Shown here in pieces: positions 10,338-23,290 of a DNA stretch of 64,000 bases (position 1 is its first letter; each line of letters begins with the position of its first letter). The DNA is taken from contig NW_026946672.1 in NCBI RefSeq assembly GCF_035222485.1, positions 1,612,001 through 1,676,000 on the forward strand. The letters are read 5' to 3'. The notes beneath the pieces are model-generated. The model ran no database searches. It was not told where the DNA came from and was given only the letters and a program-made list of their open reading frames with translations. Both the position numbers and the translations under genes were made by a program. Source of the DNA: Podospora pseudoanserina. Its lineage: Eukaryota; Ascomycota; Sordariomycetes; Sordariales; Podosporaceae.

Positions 10338-13300
10338 TGTCGATTGACTGTCTCATCTCTCCCACTGGTAATATAGAGTCTTACATTGGGTGTAAAATGA
10401 TGCAACTGTGACATATGTAAGCGTAACTTTCGGTGGACTGTGCCTACTTTCTCTCTTCTCTGTCACGGAGAAAACCTAAGAGCTGAGAGAAATAAGCTTG
10501 GCGACTCGCATCTCGAGGGCCGAAGGCTGAAAAACAGGAGCGGGGTTTACTCAGGCAGTACATGATCATAATTTGTTCAGCTGAACGCTCATATCTTACC
10601 AATCGCATCTTCAGCTGCTGTTGCCCGTATCAGCCAATCCACACGCCATCTTTGACCACAGAAGCTGATACGTCGTAGACAAAACGATAGAGACTACCAA
10701 CTAGACTACTCTCCCATGAGAACGAATAGGTGGATAGATAGACATCCACATTCCTAGCTTACAGGTTTCAACGAGGTCCAATAAGCTTTCAAGGTCATCG
10801 AATCTAGAGGTCTTCAAAACTGATCGAGAGACAGATTGACAACACCGCATTGTTATGTCTGTACCTTGACTTCGTAAAACTCATATTTTGTGTTTCAGAC
10901 TCTCTTTACATGCCCAGAGGATGTCTGGGATCAGCTCAACAACATAGCTTAAATTTCATCTGTCAGCTTGACGATATCAGGGCGTTTACGACGAAAAAGA
11001 TCCCGGAAGGTTGTATCGGGTTACTGTTTTGTTGGAGGCTAGTTGCAGAAAAGCGGTCAGAAGTTTAGGAAAGAATGAAATAGCGAACCACGGGAAGACC
11101 CATACTGAACTACTCTTCCGGATTAGTCGGCCGAAGGAGAAAGGATTGTGACTAGAATCGGAACTACATACCTTTGGTATGTCCGTTGGTTAGCTGACGG
11201 CCATGTTTCAGCCGCTGGTGATGCTCGAGATAGTTTGCATACGTAGAGACATGAAGTCCCACTGGGTAATATCTCCCTCGGCTTTTCGCCATATCTGTTT
11301 TGTATTCCCTGGGCGTTCCGCAAGGACAGTAGAACAGACCGGGATTCCGAAAAGGCACTCACACACCTCCCCCGCCAGTATTGATCTAAATCTATCAGTG
11401 TCATGTTGAAGGGCTGTCGTCATCTCCCTTGCTACCCCCAAACATACCAGGTATCTTGCCCCTTCTAACTCAAACACTGTTATAGCCAGCTGGTTCAAAG
11501 ACACCAACCAAGCATACCCAGAGCAATAGCACAGCACAAATTTATCTACTCATGCAGCTTCTCATCACCCATCCAGTGGCAATAGCCCCGACCTCGTATT
11601 TAGTCTCCCTTCACGGCTCCAGCATGTGTTCCAAGTCGAAGGTAATCTGCGCCTAAGACACATGCTGTAAAGACAACCCGCCTTCAGCCACCACCCCGCC
11701 CCATCTTGTTACTCTTTACCCCTCCGGGAGAACCAAGCTCAGCATGAAGGTATGGTAACTCACCGGCTAAGCTCCCTAGTTGAGCAGTTCCATGCCCGGG
11801 GTGAAGATATTCATGTTGCTCTCACCCAGAAGAAGCCAGATACGGAAGCCGAGCATGAACGGAGACGCCCAGGCCGGCCCCAAGGCTTTACCACCAGCGA
11901 GAATCACTGCATAAAGCACCACAATTCTGTTTCCAGTCACCGGAAGGATGAAGCAAGCAAGAAACAGTTAGCTCCAAAGAGCGCAGTACCACTCCCACTC
12001 GGCGATACCCTCTGCACAACACCCATCGTGTACATCTCTGTCAGCCCCAGAACTGACACAAATCATGCCACTGAGTAGTCAAACCAGCCGATAAACCCAA
12101 ACAACAAAAAACACCCAGCCGGCCGGCCGCGCCGGCATTAAAACCATCTCCGGCCGACCTCAAACACATACTATTTTTCCCGGCCCGCAGTCCGCAGGTC
12201 CACCGGGACAGCAGTGCCAAACTCAAGCGGGAAAAGCATGAGACGAAAGCTCGACACAGTAGCAAAACTCTGGCGAATCTGTCTCCCGGATTTTGTTCCC
12301 TGATGACGGGAGGGTGTGTACACAACAAGTTGCTCTTCGCCCCGAGATCAGGCCTTTACCGTGAAATCACTCGCTCATACTGACAGCATCTCCGGCGCTT
12401 TCGGCAGACAATCTTGGATCTTGCTCGCACCGGTCTAGTAGCCTTGTATGTGTAAAGTGGCTGTTGAGTGCCCCTGACCATAAAGACAACAGAACTCTGA
12501 CTTGCCACTCGGCATTCATCAAAGCCATTCATCACGAGAAGAAAACAACCAATGGAACCATAGATTAACTTCCTCGATATCCGGCATCCTCCCCCAACCG
12601 GTTCACCCAATAGCATCAACCTCACAACCATACCGTAACACCATACCATTCAGCCTACTTTCACCCCCATGACAGCGCTAAGTTGTCCTGGTCACAACCA
12701 ACCAGTCAGGCACCAAATCTCAGCGAGAAACCCCCGGTAAGTTGGGAATGAAAGATGGGATTTGCCGTATATTGACTGTATGACGGCATTTGCGCCAGGC
12801 TTCTAGCAATCTGTCGTCGACAGGGTAGGTCAAATTTGCTTTCCTGGTCTTCGGTCTCTCGATTGGTGTTTGGTAGAAAAGAGTAGCTAGGGACCATAAA
12901 AAGTTGAACAATAGCCGTTGTTGATTCCGGTAACAGGTAACGTTGCAGATCTTCGGCCTCGAGTCGTCCCTCCAGACGAGATATACCATCCGGAAAAGCC
13001 CCCCCTTCATTACAGCATTCCTGCCGTGTAGAGACGAGCGAACTTCGGAGGCACAATCGAAAGTGTATGATGTTTGTGCTCCCGGTCGTGTAAACTCGTC
13101 CCGGCATGTTGATCAGATTGTAGGCAACAATTCGTCGTCTCGGAGAATTCCCGCAATATAGTCTCACACCCCCCCTTCCGTTTTCCTTTTCGGGTCAACA
13201 TAAGCTTCCTTCCTCCCCCAATATAAAGTCTTTCCAGGAACCTGGAGTACCCCATATTGCACAACGCACACTCATATATTAAATGATGTACCCTCCTCTT

Positions 13301-16300
13301 CCTTCCCCGGCCAGACCTACCCCAGCCATACGCCGATATGAAGAGCCGAAAAGAGCGGAGACAACACTAGAGTGCCAGCCAAGAAAGGTAACCGTTGGAC
13401 GGTATATCAAGTATAGCAGGCCAAAATCTGGAGAACCGCAGATTTACCCGGATTCTGTCTCCTCGTCTATCGTCCAAGACAACCCCTGCTTGCCCGATCC
13501 ATCAATTTGGCTAGTCTTGGAGAGCTTGTAAGGGAAAAAGCCAGGTATATAGACAGCCATTCGACTGGTTAAAGTCTCCGGTTCCAAAAAGCTACAATGT
13601 GACTTTATGTCATCTTGGAGCTCTCCCCAAATTTCCGTCGATGCTACTTGGAAGTGCATCTCGTCTGAATCTGAAAAAGTGATCGACAGTTCATCCGCAA
13701 TGCGCTTGCTCATCTGATCATCAGGAAGATATATGAGACGAAGGGAACAAAAAGAGACGAAGAAAAGGTCCTTTTGTCAAGCGCATGACGTGCGCTCGAG
13801 CCGGATGGTTTTTCAACGGATCGGAGTCAACAGACCTAGAGACAACGCACTACACACAGACACTGTCTGGTTCCGTGATCTTCACTCGAAGATTTCGAGA
13901 AGTCCCGTCAAATTAATTAGGTCCACCAACACATTGGTGGACGAGGGCGGGGAAGATGGTGGCCTGGGGTTTGGGGTAGAATTAGCCGCAGTTTCAAAGT
14001 TTCAACTCTGCATGCGGGTATGTTGCAGTCTGCAGCACAACAACTCGGCTCTTGTTTGCCCAGCCCGGAATCCGAGTCGTCGTCGCTGTCACCAGCGCCC
14101 TTGGCGGCTGGTACGGAATACAAAACGGCCGGTCGTGCAAAGACCAGGCGGTTCTAGAGGAAAGCCGGATGCTGCGCTTGCAGCACCTTGGTCATGGAAG
14201 CATACAGCATAACTCGCGGATGCCGAAAACTGTGACGAAAGATCGATGCTCTCCAATATGCCGCGCGGGAATGCGAGGTCATCGAGCGGCAGTGTCTCTT
14301 GGGGATCTGCCAACGTTCTAGAAAATGGTGGTGATCGTGCCAGACAGATAACCGCAGCCGACAGAACACTAGATGGATGGGCAAGCCCTTTCGGGGAGTG
14401 AGATCACGCCTGGACGGGACCATGATAATCCCCCAAGCTCGTAGTCAGCTTCATGTACTGAATGACGGCTTCATCCGAGAAAACTCACATCGGATTGCAA
14501 CCATGAACTTTCAACAACTACCGATAGGCCGCTCAGCACGGCAGATAAGATTGTGCGGCGGAAGTCCGGCTCGTCCACAAGACGTCAAGTCAAAAAGAGC
14601 TCTGATACTTGCTAGGTCCAAGGCAGAAAGAAGAGGCGACCAGTAGGAAAGAAAGTCTGCCCTTAAAAAGAGAGCTGGTTGGGTAGTATTGCATCTTGAC
14701 GCGTGGAGGATTTGCCCCCAGGCGTCCATGTCCAGATATACGGTTAGGCAATCAGGGCGTCAATGCGGGTCCGAGGGAACTGGTTGTCAGAAGCCTTATG
14801 GTTGGCTCATTGGTTTGGTGAACCATATTCTCATGAGAGGCGGTTTGGTGTCTTTAGGGCCAAAAGAACAAGTGCCAACAGAGTGTCTCGACCGGTATGG
14901 CATGGCAAGAGCATGGGTGCCAGTCTGCTCGACTCTTCCCCCGTTATTCAGTTAGTTCGCTGCAACTTCCGTGGTAGAAAAGAACATTGCAGTCTCGGGA
15001 CCGACGCAGGAGGACCGATAAAACGCCCGGCCTAATGTTCGGCGCATATTGAAATTTTGCGTCGATATTCATTTAGTCGCAGAACAGACGGTCTTGTACT
15101 GTGGCTGCTTATGAGATGATTATGAGCGAGCCGCGACGTCCTATTTCCGTGCCGTTCCAGTCAGGACACCGAGAAGAGGTCTGGAAATGCCCGACATCCG
15201 TTCAACTTTGGCGATGCTTGATCTCAAATGTAGATGGCAATGTAACTTGGCCCCATATCGTGGGGTATGCGTAAGCAAAGGCGCGCTTGACTTTGACGGG
15301 AGGTGGTAGTTGGTGGGTGGGTGCCATGGCATCTGTCAGGATGCGGCAAGTGTCTGGTTGAGCGTCGACCTGGCGGGTTTGGAAATAGAAACCTGGAAAC
15401 AGCCATCAATCTCAGCAGCCCGTCCATGTCGTCCGTCATGTCGTCGTCAGCAAGCCATGCCAAATCCGGGGCTTGGACGGGCCGATGGAGTGTGGGTGTT
15501 GGCGACTTGTGTTCGATGAAACGAAAGTGCATCTGTGGCTGAAGTAGCCAAGCACAGGACGACTCCCAAGTTTGGTACGACATCAGCAATGGCTGGGACC
15601 CTTCGTTAAGGCGTTTCAAAACAATAACCTGAACGGTACAGTTCAGTGGCCGATGGAGCTTGCCGCATTGACGGAGCGGATGTATACAACTAGAACGGTG
15701 AGACGACGGGATCGAAAGCAACCTGAGGAGCAAGGTTGTTAGCCCCGTCCTCTATCTGACTTTGTTCCGCCTAATGCTCTGTTGAGGTAAGGATCGTCCC
15801 ATGACAGGATTCATCACATGACATCTACACCTAACTGGTTCAAACGTCAGGTAAAGTCAAGCGTCGTTGTATGGTCTCGGACGCCAAGAGTCCATGGTGG
15901 AAGCGATGATAGACGGTGGGAAGCCAATCTTTCGCGCCGCTTGCCGGGCCCAGGAACGGGACGATCAGTGCCCCACACAAGTAACCCTCCTTTTCCCCAG
16001 AGAGGAATGGCCGAATCGTGTTACTGGCACTCCGGTAGCCGAGGGCCTCTTTTGTTGGAGCAGTTCCCGTCCGGCCCCATCTTTGTCTGCTTCTCTACGG
16101 CACGGGGGTGTATTCTGCCTTTATGTTTCGGCACCGAGAAGTGAAGCCCGGAGGAACACCACTGAAAAGACGAGGAGAGACGAAGCAGAGAACTAGCTAG
16201 TAAGCTAGTCTTCGAGCCATGAATGACGGGGATGACGGGGGCTGAAGAGCATGCGTAGGTGCTGGACTTGTGTGTGACGACGCATGGAACTGGGGGCTGG

Positions 16301-19300
16301 CTGTGAGCGATAAGCGTCTGCTTGGATGCTGAAGAGCCACTAGAGCCCAAACGATTGCCGTGGTTAGCCAAGTCGCTGATTAGCCACAAGCATTTTAAGC
16401 GGCATTATTCCCCCCAGGGCCCCCATCGTGGGGCACAAGACAGAAACCGGGAATCAGGGTCACATCTTTCCAAACCACGGGTGCTGGCGAACCCTGTCAG
16501 GATCCGTGAACCGCGTTCATGACGGTGACCCCTGTGAACCCCTCTTGGCCCATGTCTGACACAGCGGTAAGCTTGCAGGTTCTGAAAAAGGCTTCGCAGA
16601 CCGATGACATGGCGAGGTTATTCTGGTTGTAGACTCCGAGTGAGGCAACTATTGTCGAGCCGTACGCTTTGATATGTTCAGGCCGCGGTTGTCCAGTTGT
16701 TCGCGCAGATGGTTCGCCCGCCCGCTGCGAAGCGCTGCAACCGCCCGGTCCGCGGCAAGGCTCTCCCTGCTATTTCTGATCCGCCCTGATGCATTGTTAT
16801 GATGGGCAAGTGATTGACAGTAGGCACGGGGGTTTGCTGACAGTGCAGACGTGGAAAAGGCCCTCGAGCCCCCCTCCGGCCAACAAGAAATGTAACCGAA
16901 AGACATCGGCATCCTAGCTGCTTAGACGGTGCCTATAGTTACCGAAATGCGGATGGCTGGCCCATCTTCAGCAAAGAGGAAAGGGGCGGCGTTGCAGCCA
17001 ATGGAAGACAGAATGCCTTTCGTCACATTCACATCCACGACCCACGATGATCAGAAACAAACACGGCGGAAGATGTTTGCGTGGTCCATTCAGAGTCGAG
17101 ATCAGAAATCTGCTGCAAGATGAGGGATCGAAGGAGGGCCACATCATAAAATTGACCATAGGGGTTGCAGTGTTTGACTGCATATGGCGTCGTGTGGCTT
17201 GCCGAGCATAAGTAGGCGATTGCGAGTAAGAGAGCCACACCGCTGGCTGGACCGGTCTCTGGACTTGTACTGTAGAGAAGAGAAGACTCTGCCGGGTCAC
17301 TGGAACCGGCGGCGGGAAGGCGTCAACAGCTTCATCTGCAAAATAAAGCCGGCAGATGTTTCGAGTGACACGTGTGGTGGGCAATCTATTCTGTGACGGG
17401 GGACAGACGGTTCTGTTAATACAACTCTAAAAAGTTAATATTGACGGAACCGAGAAAAAGACCCCAACGTCTGGATCATCCTGGGGGACGGCACGGCTAT
17501 TTTGTCCGGGGGTATCTCTCTGCCTTGGCGCCACCTCACAGAGTGAGATTGTGAGGGCGTCGTGAGTCTTTGGTTCTCGAGGGCGTGTGCTGTGTGACGA
17601 GAACGAGGTGCCCGGCAGCCTGCAGCCTGCAGCTCGCGCGGTCAAGTTAAAAGAAGGCGAAAAGGTAGACATTTCGAGTCATGGGCAAGGGTTCACCACC
17701 GCTCAACGGCACTGGAACGTGTTCCGGTCTTTTTGTCGATGGGAGAAGTGTTGAAAGAAGTAGGAGAGCGGCGGGGTAAATTCCAGGTTGCGGTGGACTG
17801 TGGACCCTGTGACTGCCGTAGCCGGGGGTTGGATGGCCCGCGCGCTATGGTCTTGTTAGCGGTCCTAACCCTGGCTAGCGCCATTACTGATATGCATCTC
17901 TATCCACATGCGCTGGCTTTCCACTCGCAAATGATGAAGCTCCCACGATGCTCTACCCCCGGGCAATCAACACGATGGTTTGGAGGGGCAGCAAAGGGAA
18001 CCTGTCTTCCGTGCAGTCACGGACTTGTCTTGGCGAACTTGGCCCAGACCTCCGGTCACCTTCTTGCCTTTTCGTCTCTTGACTGCTGTGTAACAAAATC
18101 GGCTCGCTATTGACAACGTCAAACCCGTGGGAGAGTTCCGGGACTGTTTGAGAGAGCCGGGCCATGATGAGACGACTCGAAGGACGGGTTCAGCAATGGA
18201 ACTGGGTTTCACTCCATCTCGTTGACATCAGCCGGTGTTCGGCTTGCCAGCGGGATGGCTTGTTTCCCGTCGTCTCCTAGGCCCCCTTACACAGGCTCTG
18301 GCGATGACTCGCACTGTTCACCCTGTGGTGGTCAAAGGTCTCATATCTCAAGTCCCCAAGGTCCCCGCCGTGGAAGCATCGCCGTCCACGGAGCGGGCCC
18401 CATCTCCCCCGCACACAGCAAAGAAAGGAAGTACACTGTGCAACAGCGGGCCATATCGGTGCTGAACTAACTGCTGATCAGGCTGACAGACGGTGTTTGT
18501 CCCGTCTCTGCGGATTTTAGCCCGCTCCTGGTGCCTTAGTTGTCTTTCAAAGCTTCCAAGCCAGATCCCAAACACATCCCACACCTCATTGCTGGCCTTG
18601 ATAGGCCTACCCCCCGATCCAAGGGTTCGACTGCAGGTAGGTAGGTGCTTGGTCCATTCCTACACTAGGACTGGATGGTCCCGTTAACCCGCTTGCTGGA
18701 TTGTCGCGATCAGCCCCTGCGATCCCTGTCGGGCAATCTGCAGAACGCACCTCTTCCATCCACTCACGGACCGTCAGGTCGCCGGCGCCTCTTCTCTTAC
18801 TTTAAGTGCTCCTCCACCGCGGCGGGCAACAGCTGGAGGCCAATATATCCTCTCACACCATGGCCCACCAGCCCGGCTTTACCATATTGCTCTGAAATAT
18901 CCCGACTGCCTGCTACCCCTCCTGATACCCTGCTACACTACTACCCTAACTGCTACCCTCTGACCCCAGATCGAGCCGGGACGTGGTACCAGACCCGCCT
19001 GTCAAGAGCCGAGTCCTGAGCTTGTACGGCAGGGCTGTTGCTGCACCTGAACACAGATGATAAAAGCAGGCGGCCCTGCAGCTTTCACCACCTGGGCAAA
19101 CAAGACTCGAACTTCTCTTCCGGCTCCCCTCCGTTCGATTCCGACTCGGAACACTGCGCATTTGTCTTGTGCTGCTGCTCCCGACCTTTGGCCAGCACAT
19201 CCCTACCACCTGCTTCCACGGTGTGAACTTGATGGTATCCAGACCGGTGGCGCTGTGATACAAGACAACGTCAACCTTCGACACCCACGCGTGCCCTCGG

Positions 19301-19751
19301 CTGGCCACAGAGCTGGTCCAACCATCCAACCACAGCTGGCCCTGTCTTCATTTGTGGCTTCTGCAGCTGCACGAGACCCCTGCTCCTCGGCGAGCATCAC
19401 CGCCAAACACCAGAGACAGCATCAAGATCGCAAGATCCCAGATCCCGGGCTCTCACCCTTGCCACCTCCCTGCAAGAGCTCGGCACACACTGTTGGCTCG
19501 AGGCTCGACTAGTGGCCTACCATTGTTTCTCCCCCGCTGAGACAAGGCCTCACTTCCGACCCTTCAACCCGGCTACCCGGATTCGTATATGTGGCTGCTC
19601 TCGCCCGGCAGCAAGTGGCTCTCTCTAGTGTACGGCTGCCCACCTTTTGCAGATCAGCTTTCTGACCAGTTCCAAGACAAGAGACTGACCGAGTAATGAA
19701 AAGGCTCGGATCCCCTCTTCTATTCATCCATTTGTGATCCCGCCTCCCCCA
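10338..19751. other. 9.4-kb region without a recognisable gene, upstream of velC
   Basis: No open frame here exceeds about 170 residues and none resembles a protein family I know. Base composition looks like the neighbouring unique DNA, not AT-rich, so it is not an obvious RIP-mutated transposon graveyard. The last kilobase or so (about 18.6-19.75 kb) is pyrimidine-rich and probably belongs to the velC leader or promoter. Possible contents are long non-coding RNA, distant regulatory DNA of velC, or decayed genes; the sequence alone does not decide. Confidence 0.5.
19696..19737 (+). promoter_or_regulatory. Upstream ORF (13 codons) just before the velC start
   Basis: An ATG at 19696 opens a 13-codon frame ending at TGA 19735-19737, 14 nt before the velC ATG and out of frame with it. 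If the transcript begins upstream, which is likely, ribosomes would meet this ATG first. A repressive uORF role is inferred. Confidence 0.45.
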
Positions 19752-21311
19752 ATGTCTACAGTGGTCGACTTTGCTCCTCACGACTTTGGCCGTCATCCCA
19801 TGCTGGACGTCGACAGCATGTCTCGACCACATCACAGCTACCACGAGGGATATGCCCCCGGACATGGGCACTACGCTCCAGAGCACCCACCGTACCCACC
19901 ACCACAGCCCCCTCACCTCACCCAGCCTACACGGCTGCCCTCCATGGCCACCATGATATCGACTGCAGGAGCAAGCCACCCTCCTGCAATGCCAAATGGA
20001 CGAGAAGTCTCCTACCCGGGAGGGAAACCGGGCTACTATTCAGACTACGCAACCCCCTCGCCAGTCGGGCAGACACCTCCGCAGTTCCCTGGTCCGAGCA
20101 ACGACCCCCATGCCTTCTCCAGGCGGGCAGTCGACATCCGGCGCTCGCCCACCCTATCATCAACAGCCAGTGACCGGTCATCTGACGAGGTAGCCCATGA
20201 GATGCGTCTGAGGCAAATGAACAGCTTCCGAGACCACCACAGCCAAGGGCTCCCACGACAGTATCCCCATCAATCCCCCCGTTCAAGAGGGAGTTCCCTC
20301 CACCACGACAGCGCTCTCCCACCAGTATTGATGGGCGGCCCCTCTGCCAGCCCTTACGTCCCAGCATCAGCATACATGAACGGCCGCCCGCCACCGCACC
20401 TCCCCCAAAGCCCATCAAACAGCACCCAAGCCAGCGCCTCCCCAAGACAAGAGGGGAAATCCATGAGCATATCCAACCTCCTCAGCTCAGACAGCGCCAC
20501 CACCACCACTACCTCCTCCTCCACCTCCCACCCAAACACCACCACAACCATGAACACCACCACCTCCCACCCCTCCTACCCACCCCCGGCCCCCTCCCCC
20601 ATCCCCTCAACCTCGGAATACCGCATCTCGGTCCGCCAACAACCTTACGCCGCCCGCTCCTGCGGCTTCGGCGAGCGCGACCGCCGAGTAATTGACCCAC
20701 CCCCCATAGTCCAACTAACAATCCACGACCCCTCCCTCTCCCCAGAGGAACTCTCCCGCCGGCTCCGGCACCAATTCTCCGTGGTCCACTGCTCCATCTA
20801 CGACGACCGCGGCGAGCGCGACATGTCAGCCATGCCCGAAGACTTCCGTCAACAACGCCGTCTCATGGGCACCCTCGTCGCCTCCCCTTTTGTCGGCCAA
20901 GACGAAAACGGGGAGGAGGGCTGCTTCTTTTGCTTTCCTGACCTGAGCTGCAGGACACCTGGGAGTTTCAGGTTGAAGTTTGCGCTTGTGGTGCTGGATC
21001 CAATGAGTATGCGAATGGGGGATAGGAGTAAGATTGTGGCTACGGCGATGAGCGAGGTTTTTTGCGTGTATAATGCAAAGGATTTTCCTGGTATGAAGGC
21101 TAGTACGGGGTTGACGAAACGGTTGAAGGAGCAGGGGTGTCTGATTAGTATCAAGAAGGGGAACGAGAAGAGGGAGACGCCTGGGGGTGGGGGTGGGGGT
21201 GGTGGGAGGAGGGGGGCCGAGGAGGTTGAGGAGGAGGAGGAGGAAGGGGAGGGGGATAGTGAGGGGGAGGGGGAGAAGAGGGGGAGGAAGAGGGTGAAGA
21301 GGAGCGCGTGA
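19752..21311 (+). CDS. velC: Velvet-domain developmental regulator, VelC type
   Basis: An intronless frame of 519 aa from the first ATG (19752). Residues about 1-287 are Pro/Ser/His-rich and probably disordered. The velvet domain spans about 288-473: it opens with YRISVRQQPYAARSCGFGER, followed by DRRVIDPPPIVQL, then VVHCSIYDD, RRLMGTLVASPFVG, GCFFCFPDLSCRTPGSFRLKF and MKASTGLTKRLKEQGCLISI. The 'AARSCGFGERDRR' and 'PGMKAST.LTKRLKEQG' signatures fit VelC better than VeA, VelB or VosA. Velvet proteins are NF-kappaB-like DNA-binding factors that form dimers and tune sexual/asexual development and secondary metabolism; VelC is usually linked to sexual development. The tail is Gly-, Glu- and Lys/Arg-rich (ending GRKRVKRSA), possibly a nuclear localisation signal. 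Codon choice changes from C-rich to strongly G-rich after about 20.9 kb. Confidence 0.92.
   Translation: MSTVVDFAPHDFGRHPMLDVDSMSRPHHSYHEGYAPGHGHYAPEHPPYPPPQPPHLTQPTRLPSMATMISTAGASHPPAMPNGREVSYPGGKPGYYSDYATPSPVGQTPPQFPGPSNDPHAFSRRAVDIRRSPTLSSTASDRSSDEVAHEMRLRQMNSFRDHHSQGLPRQYPHQSPRSRGSSLHHDSALPPVLMGGPSASPYVPASAYMNGRPPPHLPQSPSNSTQASASPRQEGKSMSISNLLSSDSATTTTTSSSTSHPNTTTTMNTTTSHPSYPPPAPSPIPSTSEYRISVRQQPYAARSCGFGERDRRVIDPPPIVQLTIHDPSLSPEELSRRLRHQFSVVHCSIYDDRGERDMSAMPEDFRQQRRLMGTLVASPFVGQDENGEEGCFFCFPDLSCRTPGSFRLKFALVVLDPMSMRMGDRSKIVATAMSEVFCVYNAKDFPGMKASTGLTKRLKEQGCLISIKKGNEKRETPGGGGGGGGRRGAEEVEEEEEEGEGDSEGEGEKRGRKRVKRSA
21184..21208 (+). other. Predicted G-quadruplex-forming G-runs in the velC coding strand
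   Basis: Consecutive runs of three to five G separated by single T or GT, encoding the poly-Gly stretch near the velC C-terminus. Four or more adjacent G-runs meet the usual sequence rule for a G-quadruplex in mRNA or the non-template strand. Confidence 0.55.
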
Positions 21312-23290
21312 CTAGCTGGGGTGTTTTGTTGTTTGTTCCTCCTCCCTTTTTGGAGGGGGGCAGGGGATGGTGATGATGATTATGATGATGAGAGGACACC
21401 GCTCAGAAAGGGCGGAGAGAAGAGTGGCGGGTGGCATTTGAAATGCTAACGCCACGGTGGCAACAACAACCACAAGCAACAGAGCTGAACTGGTCAACCA
21501 CACAGACAAGTTCAGATGCTTTTTTTTCCAGCAAAGAGCGAACAGATACCCCATCATCTTGTTTTTTTGATCTCCTATTTCACTTTTCTTTCCGAGAAAA
21601 CACCCACATGACGGAACAACAGCAACAATTACGAAGGGACGAACTGGACAAAAGCAAACGGGAAAAGTTCGGGGCCACGGAACACAGGGGGACCAAAACG
21701 GACTGCGAGTATGGAAAAACTAGAGTCTCCTCCGGGTTGGATGTTTTTTTTTCCTTGCTCTTTTTGGGTGTAACTGGTGTCGCTTGAACTAGATCTCTTT
21801 TATGAGACTTTTGGTATCACGGTTCAGTTGGCGAGGGCGACGACAGAGTTAAGAGTGAGCATGTCAAGCTTGTGCATTTCGTTCTGCTTTTTGCTTTTAT
21901 GGTCTTACCGATACGGAGAGAAAGACTGGGAAACAAGTTCTGTATGCATTTTGCATCTTAGCGAGCTTTCTAAGAGAGAAGAGAGAGAGATACCAAATAA
22001 ATATCGATCAAAAGTGTTCTAATCATTCATGAGGCCTGTTCCGGTTTGACCAGTGGTTAAATTGTCAATGATAGAGATTGGGGGTGTAGTATGAGTTTGG
22101 CATGAGAAAATGACCTGAGGTGCTTGAGCGAGCGAGTGAGTGAGTGAGCGTGCTGTCCAGCTAATTCAGCATGAGTATGTTAAGCGAGAGCGTGAGCAAG
22201 AAAGCTCACCTCGCCATAAAAAGATAAAACGTCACTACGCGGGACACCTCTCTCAACCCCATCACCAGATCCAGTATCCCGGCCTATCCTTCACAACCTC
22301 TCAACTTCGGCAATCTCAACCGCAAAACCGCATGTCTAAAACAACCCTCACAACCTTCCCATGTCTCAAAGTGAGGTGGCGTGCTACATACCCCCAGAAA
22401 AATAAACAATACCTCTGACTCAACCCACAATCGGGAAACCTCCCATTGGTGATTCATACCTTTCCCTCCTCATGCATACTGTGCAGCAAGCCACCACCCC
22501 CAAAAAAGCAACAACAACACACCTATCTACATATACATACATACACACTAGAAATTTCCATACCGTGCCGATCACCCCAAAAGAACAAAACCAACCCCCA
22601 TCCTCTTTCGGACCCCTTCCACCCCTCCTAACTGGCCACAATCCCCCTTTCACCGGTTTCACCACAGTGCGCGCGCCGCAATGTTTCCTTTCTTCTTTTC
22701 CCGGTGTGATAGAGAGCACATATGTAAGACTACACTAGTATACATGTAGGTTGCCGATCTCCCTCTTCTAGTCGCTTCCCATATGCAAATGCACCTCCAA
22801 CCAACCCACAACAAACCCGGTTTTGTACACGACAAACCCAAAACAAGCATCATCCTTGTTCACTTTGGGAATCACCACATCCGACTGAGGAAGGGAACAA
22901 GAAAATCTAGGAATGTTTGCTCCTGGTTTTGTCTTTCATTCTCTTGGCTGCTTGGAAGAGGTTGGAGGTTGAGCAGGAGGTGGGGTGGGGGTTATACACA
23001 TCACTCTAGAAAAGGCAAGGCTGTAAATCACAAGTGCGGCTGACGAGCACTGTCAATGAAAGCAAACCCAAAACACCTGCTTTTCATTTTTATAAACCTT
23101 CCTGGATATCAAGACCAGAAACCAACAGTGAGTAACTACTGTAGAGACAATTACATTTTAACAAAAGGAAAGAAAAAACCACGATTTGGCCATGCCGGTA
23201 TCAACTCCGCCTCCCCCCTCCTCCCGTGAATAATGCTTCCTTCCCCTTCCCCCTCCTTATCAATATCTCAAATATACACACCCCTACTCT
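21312..23290. other. Intergenic between convergent velC and RRP5
   Basis: Holds the 3' UTRs of both genes plus simple repeats, including a GAGC/GAGT tetranucleotide stretch near 22125-22150. No coding frame looks real. Confidence 0.5.

Noticed and set aside
12115-12160. GGCCGGCC-type palindrome and GC-rich inverted sequence
   Set aside because: Short and isolated; no sign of an element terminus or target duplication.
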